Counted from the stretch's first letter, positions 26,552 through 34,699 are shown. The stretch: 64,000 bases of DNA from Paenibacillus woosongensis (GCF_030122845.1 NZ_CP126084.1:2542001-2606000), one strand, 5' to 3'. Translations and numbers: made by a program. Notes: generated from the sequence alone by a model not told the origin.

Positions 26552-26565
26552 TGTAAACGTTTACA
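26552..26565. promoter_or_regulatory. CcpA cre site
   Basis: TGTAAACGTTTACA is a perfect palindrome and fits TGWAANCGNTNWCA at every position. It lies 45 bases upstream of the start of the leftward 766-residue secreted protein gene, so carbon catabolite repression of that gene is likely. Confidence 0.85.
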
Positions 26566-26637
26566 GCATCCATTGTAGCGGTTGAAAATTTAGAAGGGCA
26601 ACGGCCTTAAATCGACCATATTACGGCTCAGGATATC

Positions 26638-26697
26638 CAAAAAAGCTCTTTCCGCTTTTGGATGAATATGGATCATTCCAAAATTGGAGAGAGCTTC
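26638..26697 (-). terminator. Intrinsic terminator of the leftward 303-residue gene
   Basis: AAGCTCTTTCC near 26643 pairs with GGAGAGAGCTT ending at 26697, with an inner TTTTGGA/TTCCAAAA stem. On the minus strand it ends in six T (26638-26643). Confidence 0.75.
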
Positions 26698-26736
26698 AGA
26701 GTGAGACAGGCTTTAATGTTTAAGATGAACAGCGGA

Positions 26737-27648
26737 CTACGACTTGCTGCGTTGGGCCATTTCCATCATTCCCACGAGGTCATGAACGGCGATGCCCGCA
26801 TACGAGCTGTAAGCTCTGCCGAGCTGATCCAAATAGAGCAGCTGTGCGTTCATATAGTCGTATCCTTCCTCGTAGAAGGATACCTGATTGCCTTCCGAGG
26901 AATACTTGGTCTCAACGCCGGTATATATACGCTTGTTCAATTTCTCCGCCTCCTGGAGCTCCTCTTTGGCCAGTTTAATGACGGCATCGGCGCTATCGCG
27001 GTAAGACATCAGGGTCACAGAATCAAATTGGGAGATCATCCAGGAGCTTAATGACATTTCTGAATCGCTTGCCGCATATTTATCTAACCAGAAAGGCAAA
27101 TCGGCAGCGATCGGCAGCTTCAGGTTCGCGGCTTCCTGAATGAGATACTTTACATTCGACTGCCACTGCTTAATAACCTTATTGATGTCGTTCTTCCACT
27201 CGGGCAAAAGATAAGGTTCAATATCCACATGAACGCCCGTAAATTGTTCCTCTTCAGCAGCTGTCGTTTGATAGCTGCGAATCCAGTTCATGAAGCTTGC
27301 CAGTTGAGAGCGGTTAGATTCCAGCGCCCAGTTCGGGGCTCCGTTCAAGGCATGAACCTGGATGCCGAGCGCATTTGCTTTGTAGATGAATTGCTTGTAA
27401 TAAGGGATGTCTACACGTGTGCTGATTTGCAAATAAATCATGCGAATGCCTTCCGAAGCGGAAAATGCCAGAAGCTCTTCGGTTTGCGTTTCGATCAGTT
27501 TAGTATTCCACAGCCATGTAGCTTTGGGAAGCTTGCCGGTTGCAGCGGCCTTGGTTGCAGAGGGGGCAGTTATAGTACCGAATATGATCATGCTTGCGAT
27601 GAGCAAGAAGAAGAGACGCCGGAGGGAAGGATTTGCAGGTAAACTCAT
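26737..27648 (-). CDS. Secreted GH18-like protein, single barrel domain
   Basis: A 303-residue exported protein with a signal peptide (RRLFFLLIASMIIFGTITAP) and one TIM-barrel-like domain homologous to the middle of the upstream 766-residue protein. Shared blocks are GVHVDIEPYLLPEW (Asp142, Glu144), LMSYRDSADAVIKLAKEE, TGVETKYS and YEEGYDYMNAQLL. The Asp-x-Glu pair matches the catalytic positions of GH18-like enzymes. The first Asp of DxxDxDxE is Thr here and the second is His, so it is not a canonical chitinase. AAGGAG at nine bases supports the start. It has its own terminator and lies in the same direction as the larger paralogue, downstream of the 27.7-28.1 kb spacer. Confidence 0.8.
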   Translation of the reverse strand: MSLPANPSLRRLFFLLIASMIIFGTITAPSATKAAATGKLPKATWLWNTKLIETQTEELLAFSASEGIRMIYLQISTRVDIPYYKQFIYKANALGIQVHALNGAPNWALESNRSQLASFMNWIRSYQTTAAEEEQFTGVHVDIEPYLLPEWKNDINKVIKQWQSNVKYLIQEAANLKLPIAADLPFWLDKYAASDSEMSLSSWMISQFDSVTLMSYRDSADAVIKLAKEELQEAEKLNKRIYTGVETKYSSEGNQVSFYEEGYDYMNAQLLYLDQLGRAYSSYAGIAVHDLVGMMEMAQRSKS

Positions 27649-28166
27649 GTTGTCCAGCTCCTTAATAATAAATTATTCACAAAAATAGGACTATGGTGGC
27701 GGGAAGATGAAATGATTTCATGATATGCTGTTACTCCCAGGCCCTACCTCCTATTTTTTCTTTACCGTATGAAAAATACATGAAAGAATTGGTTATAAAT
27801 GCACTATATCATATAAATTGATAATTTTGTCGAAATTTGTCTAGTTCTTTAGTATGATTTTTCAAAATTATCGTTTCATCTGCACATTTTTTGGGTATTT
27901 ATTCAGGTTTGAGTGAAGTAATTTGTCAGCGAAAATAGGATGACATACATATAGCCAGTGCACGGTAAAGAGGCTGTACGCCTATAGGGAACTTGTTCCT
28001 GTTAACGTTCGCGGAGTGGTTTGTAAGCGATTACAAATGGAGGGGGTGCTTAGATGCCGATTTAGGCATGCAAATCACTGTTTCAAAACCGATATATTGG
28101 CTAAACTATTATTAAAAATTTAAATATATAGGTATAAAAGACCTCGGAAAAAGGAGCGATCCTGGC
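27649..28166. other. AT-rich intergenic spacer with a cre site
   Basis: About 520 bases without a credible gene. The AT-rich part near 27780-27860 should hold promoters for the leftward secreted protein. A perfect CcpA site lies at 28022-28035. A possible promoter (TTGGCT at 28097, TTAAAT at 28120, spacer 17) precedes the 51-residue gene. I see no riboswitch or tRNA in it. Confidence 0.5.
28022..28035. promoter_or_regulatory. CcpA cre site
   Basis: TGTAAGCGATTACA matches TGWAANCGNTNWCA at all fixed positions and sits inside a longer inverted repeat TTTGTAA-N4-TTACAAA. It lies 132 bases before the 51-residue gene and about 370 bases before the leftward secreted protein gene; which one it controls is unclear. 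Confidence 0.75.
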
Positions 28167-28322
28167 ATGAAAATTATCATCACGCAAAGCGAGGCGATAG
28201 AGAAAGGGATTTGGCCGAAAGTGATGAGCGCATTCGGTTTGGATAAGGATGATGAGGTATGGGACAAGGAACAGTTCATTTTAACGGAGGAACAGGCCCG
28301 AGAATTCGGGTTAATTCGCTGA
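28167..28322 (+). CDS. Small acidic protein, 51 residues
   Basis: Starts MKIIITQSEAIEKGIWPKVM and ends EEQAREFGLIR. AAAGGAG stands about ten bases before the ATG and a terminator follows the stop, so it is a complete single-gene unit. It is highly charged with no membrane segment or cysteine. No family recognised. A cre site upstream suggests carbon control. Confidence 0.65.
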   Translation: MKIIITQSEAIEKGIWPKVMSAFGLDKDDEVWDKEQFILTEEQAREFGLIR

Positions 28323-28342
28323 TCCTAAAATCGTTACCCATT

Positions 28343-28378
28343 AAAAAACGCCGACCCGTCAGGGATCAGCGTTGTTTG
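28343..28378 (+). terminator. Intrinsic terminator of the 51-residue gene
   Basis: AACGCCGACCC and GGGATCAGCGTT form an imperfect stem around GTCA, followed by GTTT. Confidence 0.6.
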
Positions 28379-28401
28379 CATGAATTAAGCAAAACTATTG
28401 A

Positions 28402-28430
28402 TTGATTAATTATTATTTATGTGTTAAAAT
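28402..28430 (+). promoter_or_regulatory. SigA-type promoter for the sigma-factor gene
   Basis: TTGATT (28402-28407), 17-base spacer, TAAAAT (28425-28430). The expected leader of about 120 bases contains a perfect hairpin GCTTTTAT-N6-ATAAAAGC (28467-28488). Confidence 0.55.
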
Positions 28431-28556
28431 GACGGATAGTCAAATAGAAGCAACGATTTTTGGATCGCTTTTATAATAGCATAAAAGCTGGCAATTGTCA
28501 AACCAAATATAGATCGAGATAAGTTGTATGTCAATTCATGGGTGGGGGTCTGAATC

Positions 28557-29453
28557 GTGACAGAGGATTTGAAGCTTCATACTGAATCAGAATATACGGA
28601 TGACCTGACGCTGCCGCCAGGTATAAAGATCGATGATCCTGTCCGCATGTATTTGAAGGAAATCGGCAGAGTCCCGCTCTTGTCAGCGGAAGAAGAAATC
28701 GAACTGGCGAAGCGAATAGAGCAGGGGGACGAAGAAGCCAAACGCAGACTGGCCGAAGCCAATCTGCGTCTCGTCGTTAGTATTGCCCGCCGATATGTCG
28801 GCAGGGGAATGGTGTTCCTCGACCTGATTCAGGAAGGGAACATGGGGCTTATTAAAGCCGTCGAAAAATTCGATTTCAAGAAAGGTTTCAAATTCAGTAC
28901 CTATGCTACATGGTGGATTCGCCAGGCTATTACGAGAGCTATCGCCGATCAGGCCAGAACGATTCGGATTCCAGTTCATATGGTAGAGACCATTAATAAG
29001 CTGATCCGCGTTTCCCGCCAGCTTCTTCAAGAGATCGGGCGTGAGCCAACTCCGGAGGAAATCGCCAAGGAAATGGATCTTACTCCGGAAAAGGTTCGGG
29101 AAATCATGAAGATCGCCCAGGAGCCTGTTTCATTAGAGACGCCGATTGGGGAAGAAAATGATTCCAATCTGGGTGATTTTATTGAGGATCAGGATGCACT
29201 TGCACCGGCGGATGCTGCAGCGTACGAATTGCTGAAAGAGCAGCTGGAGGAAGTGCTGGATACGCTGACCGAACGTGAGGAGAATGTGCTTCGTCTTCGT
29301 TTCGGGATGGATGATGGACGGACGCGTACGCTTGAAGAGGTAGGCAAGGAGTTCGGCGTGACCCGGGAACGGATCAGACAAATCGAGGCCAAAGCGCTTC
29401 GTAAGCTGAGACATCCAAGCCGCAGCAAGCGTTTGAAAGATTTTATGGAATAA
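28557..29453 (+). CDS. SigA-like RNA polymerase sigma factor lacking region 1.1
   Basis: A 298-residue group 1/2 sigma-70 factor. Region 1.2 begins at [21 protein letters not shown] (about residue 26). Region 2 has [25 protein letters not shown] and the -10 recognition helix [15 protein letters not shown]. Region 3 is [21 protein letters not shown], and region 4.2 has [23 protein letters not shown] and the [12 protein letters not shown] end. The start is GTG 28557 behind GGGTGGGGG; an in-frame TGA at 28551 rules out a longer protein. Normal SigA is about 370 residues with region 1.1 and sits beside dnaG. Here both are absent, so this is probably a second, alternative SigA-like factor recognising similar promoters. 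Confidence 0.9.
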   Translation: MTEDLKLHTESEYTDDLTLPPGIKIDDPVRMYLKEIGRVPLLSAEEEIELAKRIEQGDEEAKRRLAEANLRLVVSIARRYVGRGMVFLDLIQEGNMGLIKAVEKFDFKKGFKFSTYATWWIRQAITRAIADQARTIRIPVHMVETINKLIRVSRQLLQEIGREPTPEEIAKEMDLTPEKVREIMKIAQEPVSLETPIGEENDSNLGDFIEDQDALAPADAAAYELLKEQLEEVLDTLTEREENVLRLRFGMDDGRTRTLEEVGKEFGVTRERIRQIEAKALRKLRHPSRSKRLKDFME

Positions 29454-29473
29454 TAGCTTATCGTTTGACATAT

Positions 29474-29520
29474 GAAGGGAGCTTTCGCTTGAGTTCAAAT
29501 CAAGGAAGCTCCCTTTTGTT
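29474..29520. terminator. Bidirectional terminator
   Basis: AAGGGAGCTT pairs with AAGCTCCCTT around a loop that itself contains CTTGA/TCAAG; followed by TTGTTTT. Confidence 0.85.
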
Positions 29521-30639
29521 TTAACGGCGGCACATAGGGGGGCAGTGCTCGGCGGTAATAGGCCTGATTGCGCGCAGCAGCTTAGGCGGCAAAGGCTGCG
29601 TAAAGGCATAGTTCCGCAGCCGGCTCCGGCCTGGACGATGCAGGGCATGACATTTCCGCCGATGATGGCTGGACGGGGTGGCTACCCTTGTACCGAATAC
29701 CTGCATGAACCATTCAATCGGATACGAAATCGAAAGAAATCCGTCGGCAGAGCCGGCATAATTGACTGCGGCTGCCAAGTTCCCGCGGCGGGTTAGCCAT
29801 ACGGAGCCAGAGTCTCCGCTTAAGGAGACGGGCCGATTGCCGCGAATAACGCTCTGGTTCTTGAAGGTAATTGTCCCTAGATTGCCGTATGAACCGTAGC
29901 CGACGCGAATATCAGTATGGATCGATTCTACGCGTCCTGTTCTTATTCCCGTCGTACGGCCGACCTTCTTGAACCGGTCTCCTACACGATAGGAGCGCAG
30001 ATGGCCTGGAACGGTTCCGAACACGGCGTAACGGGGGCTGAGCAGCGCGGGGCGAAGCGGCTTGGCCATCGCTGCGTCTAGGTAATTGTTCCTTTTCTTG
30101 CTTAATCTTACGAAACGATGCAGTTCTCCGATGCGATCCTTGCGTACCGTGCCTCCGTCGGCACCTCCCGGCTGGAGTGTCTTGGAGCAGCGGTTGCTGT
30201 TCTCGTTCACGAGCACATGATTATTGCTGAGCAAGTAGCGGTTCTGGCCGCATTTTCTCTTGGTCACGATCAGTCCGGCTGTACCGGAAGCCCCAGGAGT
30301 TCCGACGCTGTAACCCGCGATGACCGGCCGGATTCTTCTTCTGAACCGAACGCTTTCTGAGCTGCTGTGTTTATGAAAGCCAGCCGAACGAACGATGCGC
30401 ACTGGAACGCCCAATTTGGTCTGCAGCATGGCGCAATTTATAGGTTTTCTTTTGGACGAGGCCTTTTGATTGGATTTTGCGGTTGCCGCCAGAGCGTTGG
30501 CATAGAGAATAATTGCTGCGCCCTTGCTCGGGCGGCGCGGATCGGATAGTCCAACGCCAATGCCGTGAACACCGTGCCGCTTCAGTATATTTGCGGCTAA
30601 TCGCTGCTTTATTTGATACGCTTTGCGGAAGCTTACCAA
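29521..30639 (-). CDS. Trypsin-fold serine protease, cytoplasmic
   Basis: A 372-residue protein with a chymotrypsin-like catalytic triad: His141 in LLSNNHVLV, Asp188 in NNYLDAAMAKP, Ser277 in LSGDSGSVW. GVHGIGVGL near residue 24 and GRTTGIRTGRVESI before the serine are further blocks of this S1/S64-like group. There is no signal peptide or membrane anchor. The protein is strongly basic, with an Arg/His/Pro-rich C-terminal tail of about 60 residues. It starts at TTG 30639 behind AGGTGA. Substrate unknown; a role on a spore or surface structure is only a guess. Confidence 0.78.
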   Translation of the reverse strand: MVSFRKAYQIKQRLAANILKRHGVHGIGVGLSDPRRPSKGAAIILYANALAATAKSNQKASSKRKPINCAMLQTKLGVPVRIVRSAGFHKHSSSESVRFRRRIRPVIAGYSVGTPGASGTAGLIVTKRKCGQNRYLLSNNHVLVNENSNRCSKTLQPGGADGGTVRKDRIGELHRFVRLSKKRNNYLDAAMAKPLRPALLSPRYAVFGTVPGHLRSYRVGDRFKKVGRTTGIRTGRVESIHTDIRVGYGSYGNLGTITFKNQSVIRGNRPVSLSGDSGSVWLTRRGNLAAAVNYAGSADGFLSISYPIEWFMQVFGTRVATPSSHHRRKCHALHRPGRSRLRNYAFTQPLPPKLLRAIRPITAEHCPPMCRR

Positions 30640-30708
30640 TGGAAATCACCTTTTCTCTCTGGTTTTTTGTATCTTATGCCGGGAATTAGGGTTTGGTTTG
30701 GGGGACGA

Positions 30709-30738
30709 TTGACTATGGAGAGCAAATTGATATACAAT
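30709..30738 (+). promoter_or_regulatory. SigA promoter of the fluoride-exporter transcript
   Basis: TTGACT (30709-30714), 18-base spacer, TACAAT (30733-30738), just upstream of the riboswitch. Confidence 0.75.
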
Positions 30739-30752
30739 GATTCCAACAAAAA

Positions 30753-30846
30753 AGCGAAGGCGATGGAGTTCGCCATAACCGCCAATGAGGCTAATGACTC
30801 CTATCAGTGCGTATTTTGCCTGCGCACTGGTAGGAGTCTTTGTTCA
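30753..30846 (+). ncRNA. Fluoride riboswitch (crcB motif) with terminator
   Basis: The aptamer core GGCGATGGAGTTCGCC, then ATAACCGCC and GGCTAATGACTCCTA, is the crcB/fluoride motif almost to the letter. The last aptamer strand GACTCCTA also forms the left arm of a terminator with TAGGAGTC (stem GACTCCTATCAGTGCG / CGCACTGGTAGGAGTC, about 30796-30840), followed by TTTGTT. Fluoride binding should keep that strand in the aptamer and let transcription continue into the CLC gene. Confidence 0.95.
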
Positions 30847-30880
30847 TTAACCAGTTTCATCTGCTAGGAGGATTAAGTTC

Positions 30881-32212
30881 ATGTCGGCTCAAGAATCATC
30901 GCCTCGAAATAATGAGCGAACAAAGGGCAGCTATCTTATCGGGGAAATAAAGAATTTTGCAGCTTTTCCTGGCTCATTTATAAAATGGATACTGCTTGGG
31001 AGTATTGTTGGACTGCTTACCGGTACGGCTTCCGCTTTTTTTCTGATCAGCCTTGATGCTGTTACGGATTGGCGGTATATGCATCCTTGGCTGCTATGGC
31101 TGCTTCCGCTCGGGGGGGCGTTAGTAAGCTATGCGTATATGAAATGGGGAATAATCAGCGCCAAGGGCAATAATCTCATTCTGGAGCAAATCCAGAACGG
31201 AAATGAACGCATCCCCATTCGAATGGCGCCGCTTGTCCTGTTTGGAACTTTGGTCACCCATTTGCTAGGCGGTTCAGCTGGCCGGGAAGGAACAGCTGTA
31301 CAAATGGGGGGAAGCCTGGCCGATTCGTTAAGCAGGCTCGTTAGGCTGGATCCGCTGGACCGCCGGATCCTGTTAATGTGCGGGATAAGCGGAGGCTTCG
31401 GCTCTGTATTTGGCACGCCGCTGGCGGGAACGATGTTCGGACTAGAGGTGGCCGTGCTCGGGCTGATCAGCTATCGGGCGCTTGTCCCCTGTTTTGCCGC
31501 GAGTTTCGTTGGGCATTTGACGACGGTTAATCTATGGGGGGTTCAGCACCATACGTATCAAATCGGGCAAATTCCGGCTTTATCCGGCACAGTGCTGTTG
31601 AAGGTCGTAGCCGCATCCATCCTGTTTGGGTTGACGAGCCTGCTATTCAGTAAACTGACTCACTATTTAAAAAGAACCTTCAGCCGCGCAGTCCCTAATC
31701 CAGTGTTGAAGACTGCGCTAGGAGGCGGTCTCATCATCGTTATGGTCTATGCGGCAGGAACCCGGGATTATTTGGGGCTTGGCCTGCCGTTAATTGCCGA
31801 TTCCTTTGGCGAGGGTGTTTCGCCGTTTGCTTTTCTGGGCAAGCTGCTGTTCACCTCGGTTACACTGGGCTCGGGATTTCAGGGAGGAGAGGTGACACCG
31901 CTTTTTGCGATTGGAGCCAGCCTGGGGCACAGTCTGTCCGGTTGGCTTCATCTCCATGGCCCGTTTCTCGCGGCTCTTGGTTTCATCGCGGTGTTCTGTG
32001 GGGCAGCCAATACGCCATTGGCCTGCTTCATGATGGGCATTGAGCTGTTCGGCTCGGAGGGGGCGCTATACATGTTCATTGCCTGCCTGGTCAGTTATGT
32101 ATTTTCGGGTCATAGCGGTATTTACAGCTCCCAGCAAATCGGCGCCTCCAAAAGTTCGCTGCTGAGCATTCTGCCCGATACAAGACTGGATGGCAGTAAA
32201 ACGAAGCGGTAG
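30881..32212 (+). CDS. eriC: Fluoride-exporting CLC-family antiporter
   Basis: A 443-residue CLC-type membrane protein with about ten to twelve helices. The selectivity and gate segment is GGSAGREGTAVQMGGSLAD, with the gating glutamate and Thr in place of the usual Pro of GREGP, as in CLC-F proteins. Also typical are GMFGLEVAVLG-type helix F and GSGFQGGEVTPLFAIGA. CLC-F members exchange F- for protons and are commonly controlled by fluoride riboswitches. The riboswitch directly upstream makes the assignment strong. GGAGG before the ATG supports the start. Confidence 0.93.
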   Translation: MSAQESSPRNNERTKGSYLIGEIKNFAAFPGSFIKWILLGSIVGLLTGTASAFFLISLDAVTDWRYMHPWLLWLLPLGGALVSYAYMKWGIISAKGNNLILEQIQNGNERIPIRMAPLVLFGTLVTHLLGGSAGREGTAVQMGGSLADSLSRLVRLDPLDRRILLMCGISGGFGSVFGTPLAGTMFGLEVAVLGLISYRALVPCFAASFVGHLTTVNLWGVQHHTYQIGQIPALSGTVLLKVVAASILFGLTSLLFSKLTHYLKRTFSRAVPNPVLKTALGGGLIIVMVYAAGTRDYLGLGLPLIADSFGEGVSPFAFLGKLLFTSVTLGSGFQGGEVTPLFAIGASLGHSLSGWLHLHGPFLAALGFIAVFCGAANTPLACFMMGIELFGSEGALYMFIACLVSYVFSGHSGIYSSQQIGASKSSLLSILPDTRLDGSKTKR

Positions 32213-32326
32213 GGGAACAAGCGAGGTATATTTTATTAGGCGTTTCATTCCATTTGAGATAAAATAGAGCTAGCGATGATGTGATTATAATCATATTTTC
32301 TTGAAATGAATGGAGGACTTGGAACG

Positions 32327-32842
32327 ATGAGACAAGCGTTTGCTACGCTGCTGGCGTCTACGCTTCTATTACTCTCGTTAACCGCCTGCGGCGGTGGGAG
32401 CAAGGGCGCAGCCGGCGGAACTGATACGAATCAAATGCAGCATGGCGAGTTACATATTACCACTAGCGGGGACTTCCAGGAACGAACGGCTAGCCGGGAG
32501 GTCCTGCCTTCTTTTTTGGAGGGTCAGCATGAATATGTCGTTCTCGCGTACAAAGCTGTCAGTGAGCATCCCGAGCTGCTGGATGGAATGCCCTGCTATT
32601 GCGGCTGCGGGGAATCGGCAGGTCATCGCAGCAATCGGGACTGCTTCATTCACGAGCTGAAGGAGGACGGCTCTATCGTCTGGGATGACCACGGGACAAA
32701 ATGCAACGTATGTCTGGAAATCGCCGTAGAATCGATTCAGCTGCAGCAGACTGGCAAATCGGCCGCGGACATCCGTACATGGATCGACGAGAAGTATCGG
32801 GAGGGCTACGCCAAGCCGACGGATACGCCGTTTCCATCATAA
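32327..32842 (+). CDS. PCYCGC-motif lipoprotein
   Basis: A 171-residue lipoprotein. The signal peptide ends with lipobox LTAC (Cys about 21), then a Gly-rich linker. The family motif PCYCGCGESAGH appears mid-protein, followed by DCFIHE and a second pair in TKCNVCLEIA, giving six conserved cysteines after the lipid Cys. This is the PCYCGC family (function unknown). The cysteine/histidine pattern suggests metal or heme binding at the outer face of the membrane. Start at ATG 32327 is set by GGAGG ten bases upstream, rather than ATG 32306. The radical SAM gene follows after 37 bases. Confidence 0.85.
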   Translation: MRQAFATLLASTLLLLSLTACGGGSKGAAGGTDTNQMQHGELHITTSGDFQERTASREVLPSFLEGQHEYVVLAYKAVSEHPELLDGMPCYCGCGESAGHRSNRDCFIHELKEDGSIVWDDHGTKCNVCLEIAVESIQLQQTGKSAADIRTWIDEKYREGYAKPTDTPFPS

Positions 32843-32879
32843 GTCGCAAATAATATGAGACAAGTAGGAATAAGACAAG

Positions 32880-33764
32880 ATGAAAAAATTCAAAAAGTTC
32901 TATATTGAAACGACCAGCATCTGCAATTTGGCTTGCAGCTTCTGTCCGCCTACGGAACGGAAATCCCAGTTCATCAAAGTTGAGGACTTCGCAAAAGTAC
33001 TGGACGAGGTAAAACCGCACACCGACTATATTTATTTGCATGTCAAAGGTGAGCCTCTGCTGCATCCGAAGATCGACCAGCTGCTTGATTTAAGCCATGA
33101 GAAGGGCCTCAAGGTGAATATTACGACGAACGGAACCTTGATTCGCAAAGCCTGGCCCAAAATCATCAACAAGCCTGCTTTGAGACAAATGAACTTCTCG
33201 CTGCACAGCTTTGATGGTCATGAGGGTTCGACGGACCGCGAAGGGTATATCGAAAATATATTGTCCTTCGTGCGGGAGGCGGTCAGTACCTCTGACTTGA
33301 TTGTTTCGTTCCGCCTGTGGAATTTGGATAAGAACAACGAGACCAATTTACAGCGGAGCCGCAACCGGGCAACATTGGAAATGATCGAGAAAGAGTTCGG
33401 GCTCGACTATCAAATCGAGGAGAGAGTAGTACCAGGGGGCGGAATTAAGCTTGCCGACCGGGTGTATTTGAACCAGGACCACGAGTTTGACTGGCCGGAT
33501 TTACGGGCGGAGGAGGACGACGGTCAGGGCTTCTGCCACGCGCTGCGGAATCAAGCGGGCATTCTCGTGGATGGCACGGTCATTCCATGCTGTTTGGATG
33601 GGGAAGGCGTAATAAATTTAGGCAACGTCTATCAGACGCCATTCTCAGACATTATTGAAGGAGAGCGGGCAACCCGGCTTTATGAAGGATTCTCGCGCAG
33701 AACCGCCGTGGAGGAGTTATGCCGCAAATGCGGCTACCGGAAGCGGTTTGGCGGCAGGCCGTAG
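32880..33764 (+). CDS. Radical SAM/SPASM-domain protein
   Basis: A 294-residue protein. The radical SAM cluster motif CxxxCxxC is Cys15, Cys19, Cys22 (SICNLACSFC), followed by HVKGEPLLHP (GxE-like SAM motif) and ITTNGT. The C-terminal SPASM-type part has GFCHALRNQAGILVDGTVIPCC and LCRKCGYR, giving at least five further cysteines for one auxiliary cluster. SPASM proteins often modify peptides or proteins or act as maturases. No precursor peptide gene is visible; the cysteine-rich lipoprotein just upstream is a possible partner, by position only. Confidence 0.85.
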   Translation: MKKFKKFYIETTSICNLACSFCPPTERKSQFIKVEDFAKVLDEVKPHTDYIYLHVKGEPLLHPKIDQLLDLSHEKGLKVNITTNGTLIRKAWPKIINKPALRQMNFSLHSFDGHEGSTDREGYIENILSFVREAVSTSDLIVSFRLWNLDKNNETNLQRSRNRATLEMIEKEFGLDYQIEERVVPGGGIKLADRVYLNQDHEFDWPDLRAEEDDGQGFCHALRNQAGILVDGTVIPCCLDGEGVINLGNVYQTPFSDIIEGERATRLYEGFSRRTAVEELCRKCGYRKRFGGRP

Positions 33765-33778
33765 CAAATCATATTACA

Positions 33779-33832
33779 ATAGCCGATCAGCGTCAGGCAA
33801 GAGTTCCTGTTACTGGTCGGCTATTTGTTTTG
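33779..33832. terminator. Bidirectional terminator
   Basis: AATAGCCGATCAG pairs with CTGGTCGGCTATT (33813-33825) and TTGTTTT follows. Confidence 0.8.
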
Positions 33833-33835
33833 TTT

Positions 33836-34699
33836 CTAACGGAGCAGGCTGGGGGCTATCTCGGGTACGAGCCCTTCGCGTGCTGCACGGCTAAGGAGCG
33901 CAGTAACAGCCGCGTATCCGTCCTCGCCTAGCGATTCCGTATAACGGTTTACGTACAGGTTGATATGCGCGTCGGTCACTTCCGGCGACATTTCCTGCGC
34001 ATGGCTCATGACATATTCCCGCGACGCTTCCGGGTGAGCCCAGGCATATTGCACCGATTGCCGCGTCCAGTTCGCAATGGCCGCCAGGTCAAGAGAGCGG
34101 CGGGCGATAATGGCCCCTAAAGGGATCGGCAGGCCGGTATCGTCTTCCCACCAGCTGCCGAGATCTCGCATTAGCATTAACCCATACGCAGGATAAGTAA
34201 AGCGGGCTTCATGGATGACGAGTCCAGCGTCGACCTGGCCGTCGCGGACTGCAGGCATGATCTGGTCGAAGGGCATGACTACGATTTCGCCTACGCCGCC
34301 AGGAACCGCCTGGGCGGCCCATAACCGGAAGAGCAGGTAAGCCGTGGAACGTTCACTCGGAACGGCGACGCGCCGCCCAGACAGCATGGAAGGGTCGGCC
34401 GCCGCCGTATCAGACCCCGAGTCAGCGGCAGATTTGTCTCCAGCGGTCAGCACTAGCGGTCCACAGCCGCGGCCGAGTGCGCCTCCGCAGGGAATCAGCG
34501 CATATTCATCAAGCACCCAGGGGAGGGCGGCATAAGAAATCTTCAATACATCGGGGCCTTTGCCGCTGGCGGCAAGACCGTTGGTTACATCGATATCCGC
34601 ATAGGTAATGTCCAGCTCGGGCGCTCCGGGAATGCAGCCATGCGCCCAGGCATGAAACACGAAAGTATCGTTCGGACAGGGAGAATAAGCTATTTTCAT
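33836..34699 (-). CDS. mqnD: 1,4-dihydroxy-6-naphthoate synthase MqnD
   Basis: A 287-residue protein of the periplasmic-binding-like MqnA/MqnD fold. It begins MKIAYSPCPNDTFVFHAWAHG, which is the MqnD signature, followed by DVTNGLAASGKGPDVLKISY and GRRVAVPSERSTAYLLFRLW. It carries out the last step of the futalosine branch, turning cyclic dehypoxanthinyl futalosine into 1,4-dihydroxy-6-naphthoate for menaquinone. The true start is ATG 34699, overlapping the mqnB stop as ATGA; the frame remains open upstream to 35002 but that part is mqnB in another frame. Confidence 0.93.
   Translation of the reverse strand: MKIAYSPCPNDTFVFHAWAHGCIPGAPELDITYADIDVTNGLAASGKGPDVLKISYAALPWVLDEYALIPCGGALGRGCGPLVLTAGDKSAADSGSDTAAADPSMLSGRRVAVPSERSTAYLLFRLWAAQAVPGGVGEIVVMPFDQIMPAVRDGQVDAGLVIHEARFTYPAYGLMLMRDLGSWWEDDTGLPIPLGAIIARRSLDLAAIANWTRQSVQYAWAHPEASREYVMSHAQEMSPEVTDAHINLYVNRYTESLGEDGYAAVTALLSRAAREGLVPEIAPSLLR

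Noticed and set aside
27950..28080. Possible T-box or other riboswitch in the spacer
   Set aside because: No T-box specifier loop or conserved TGGNACCGCG-type block; only a short hairpin and the cre site are visible.
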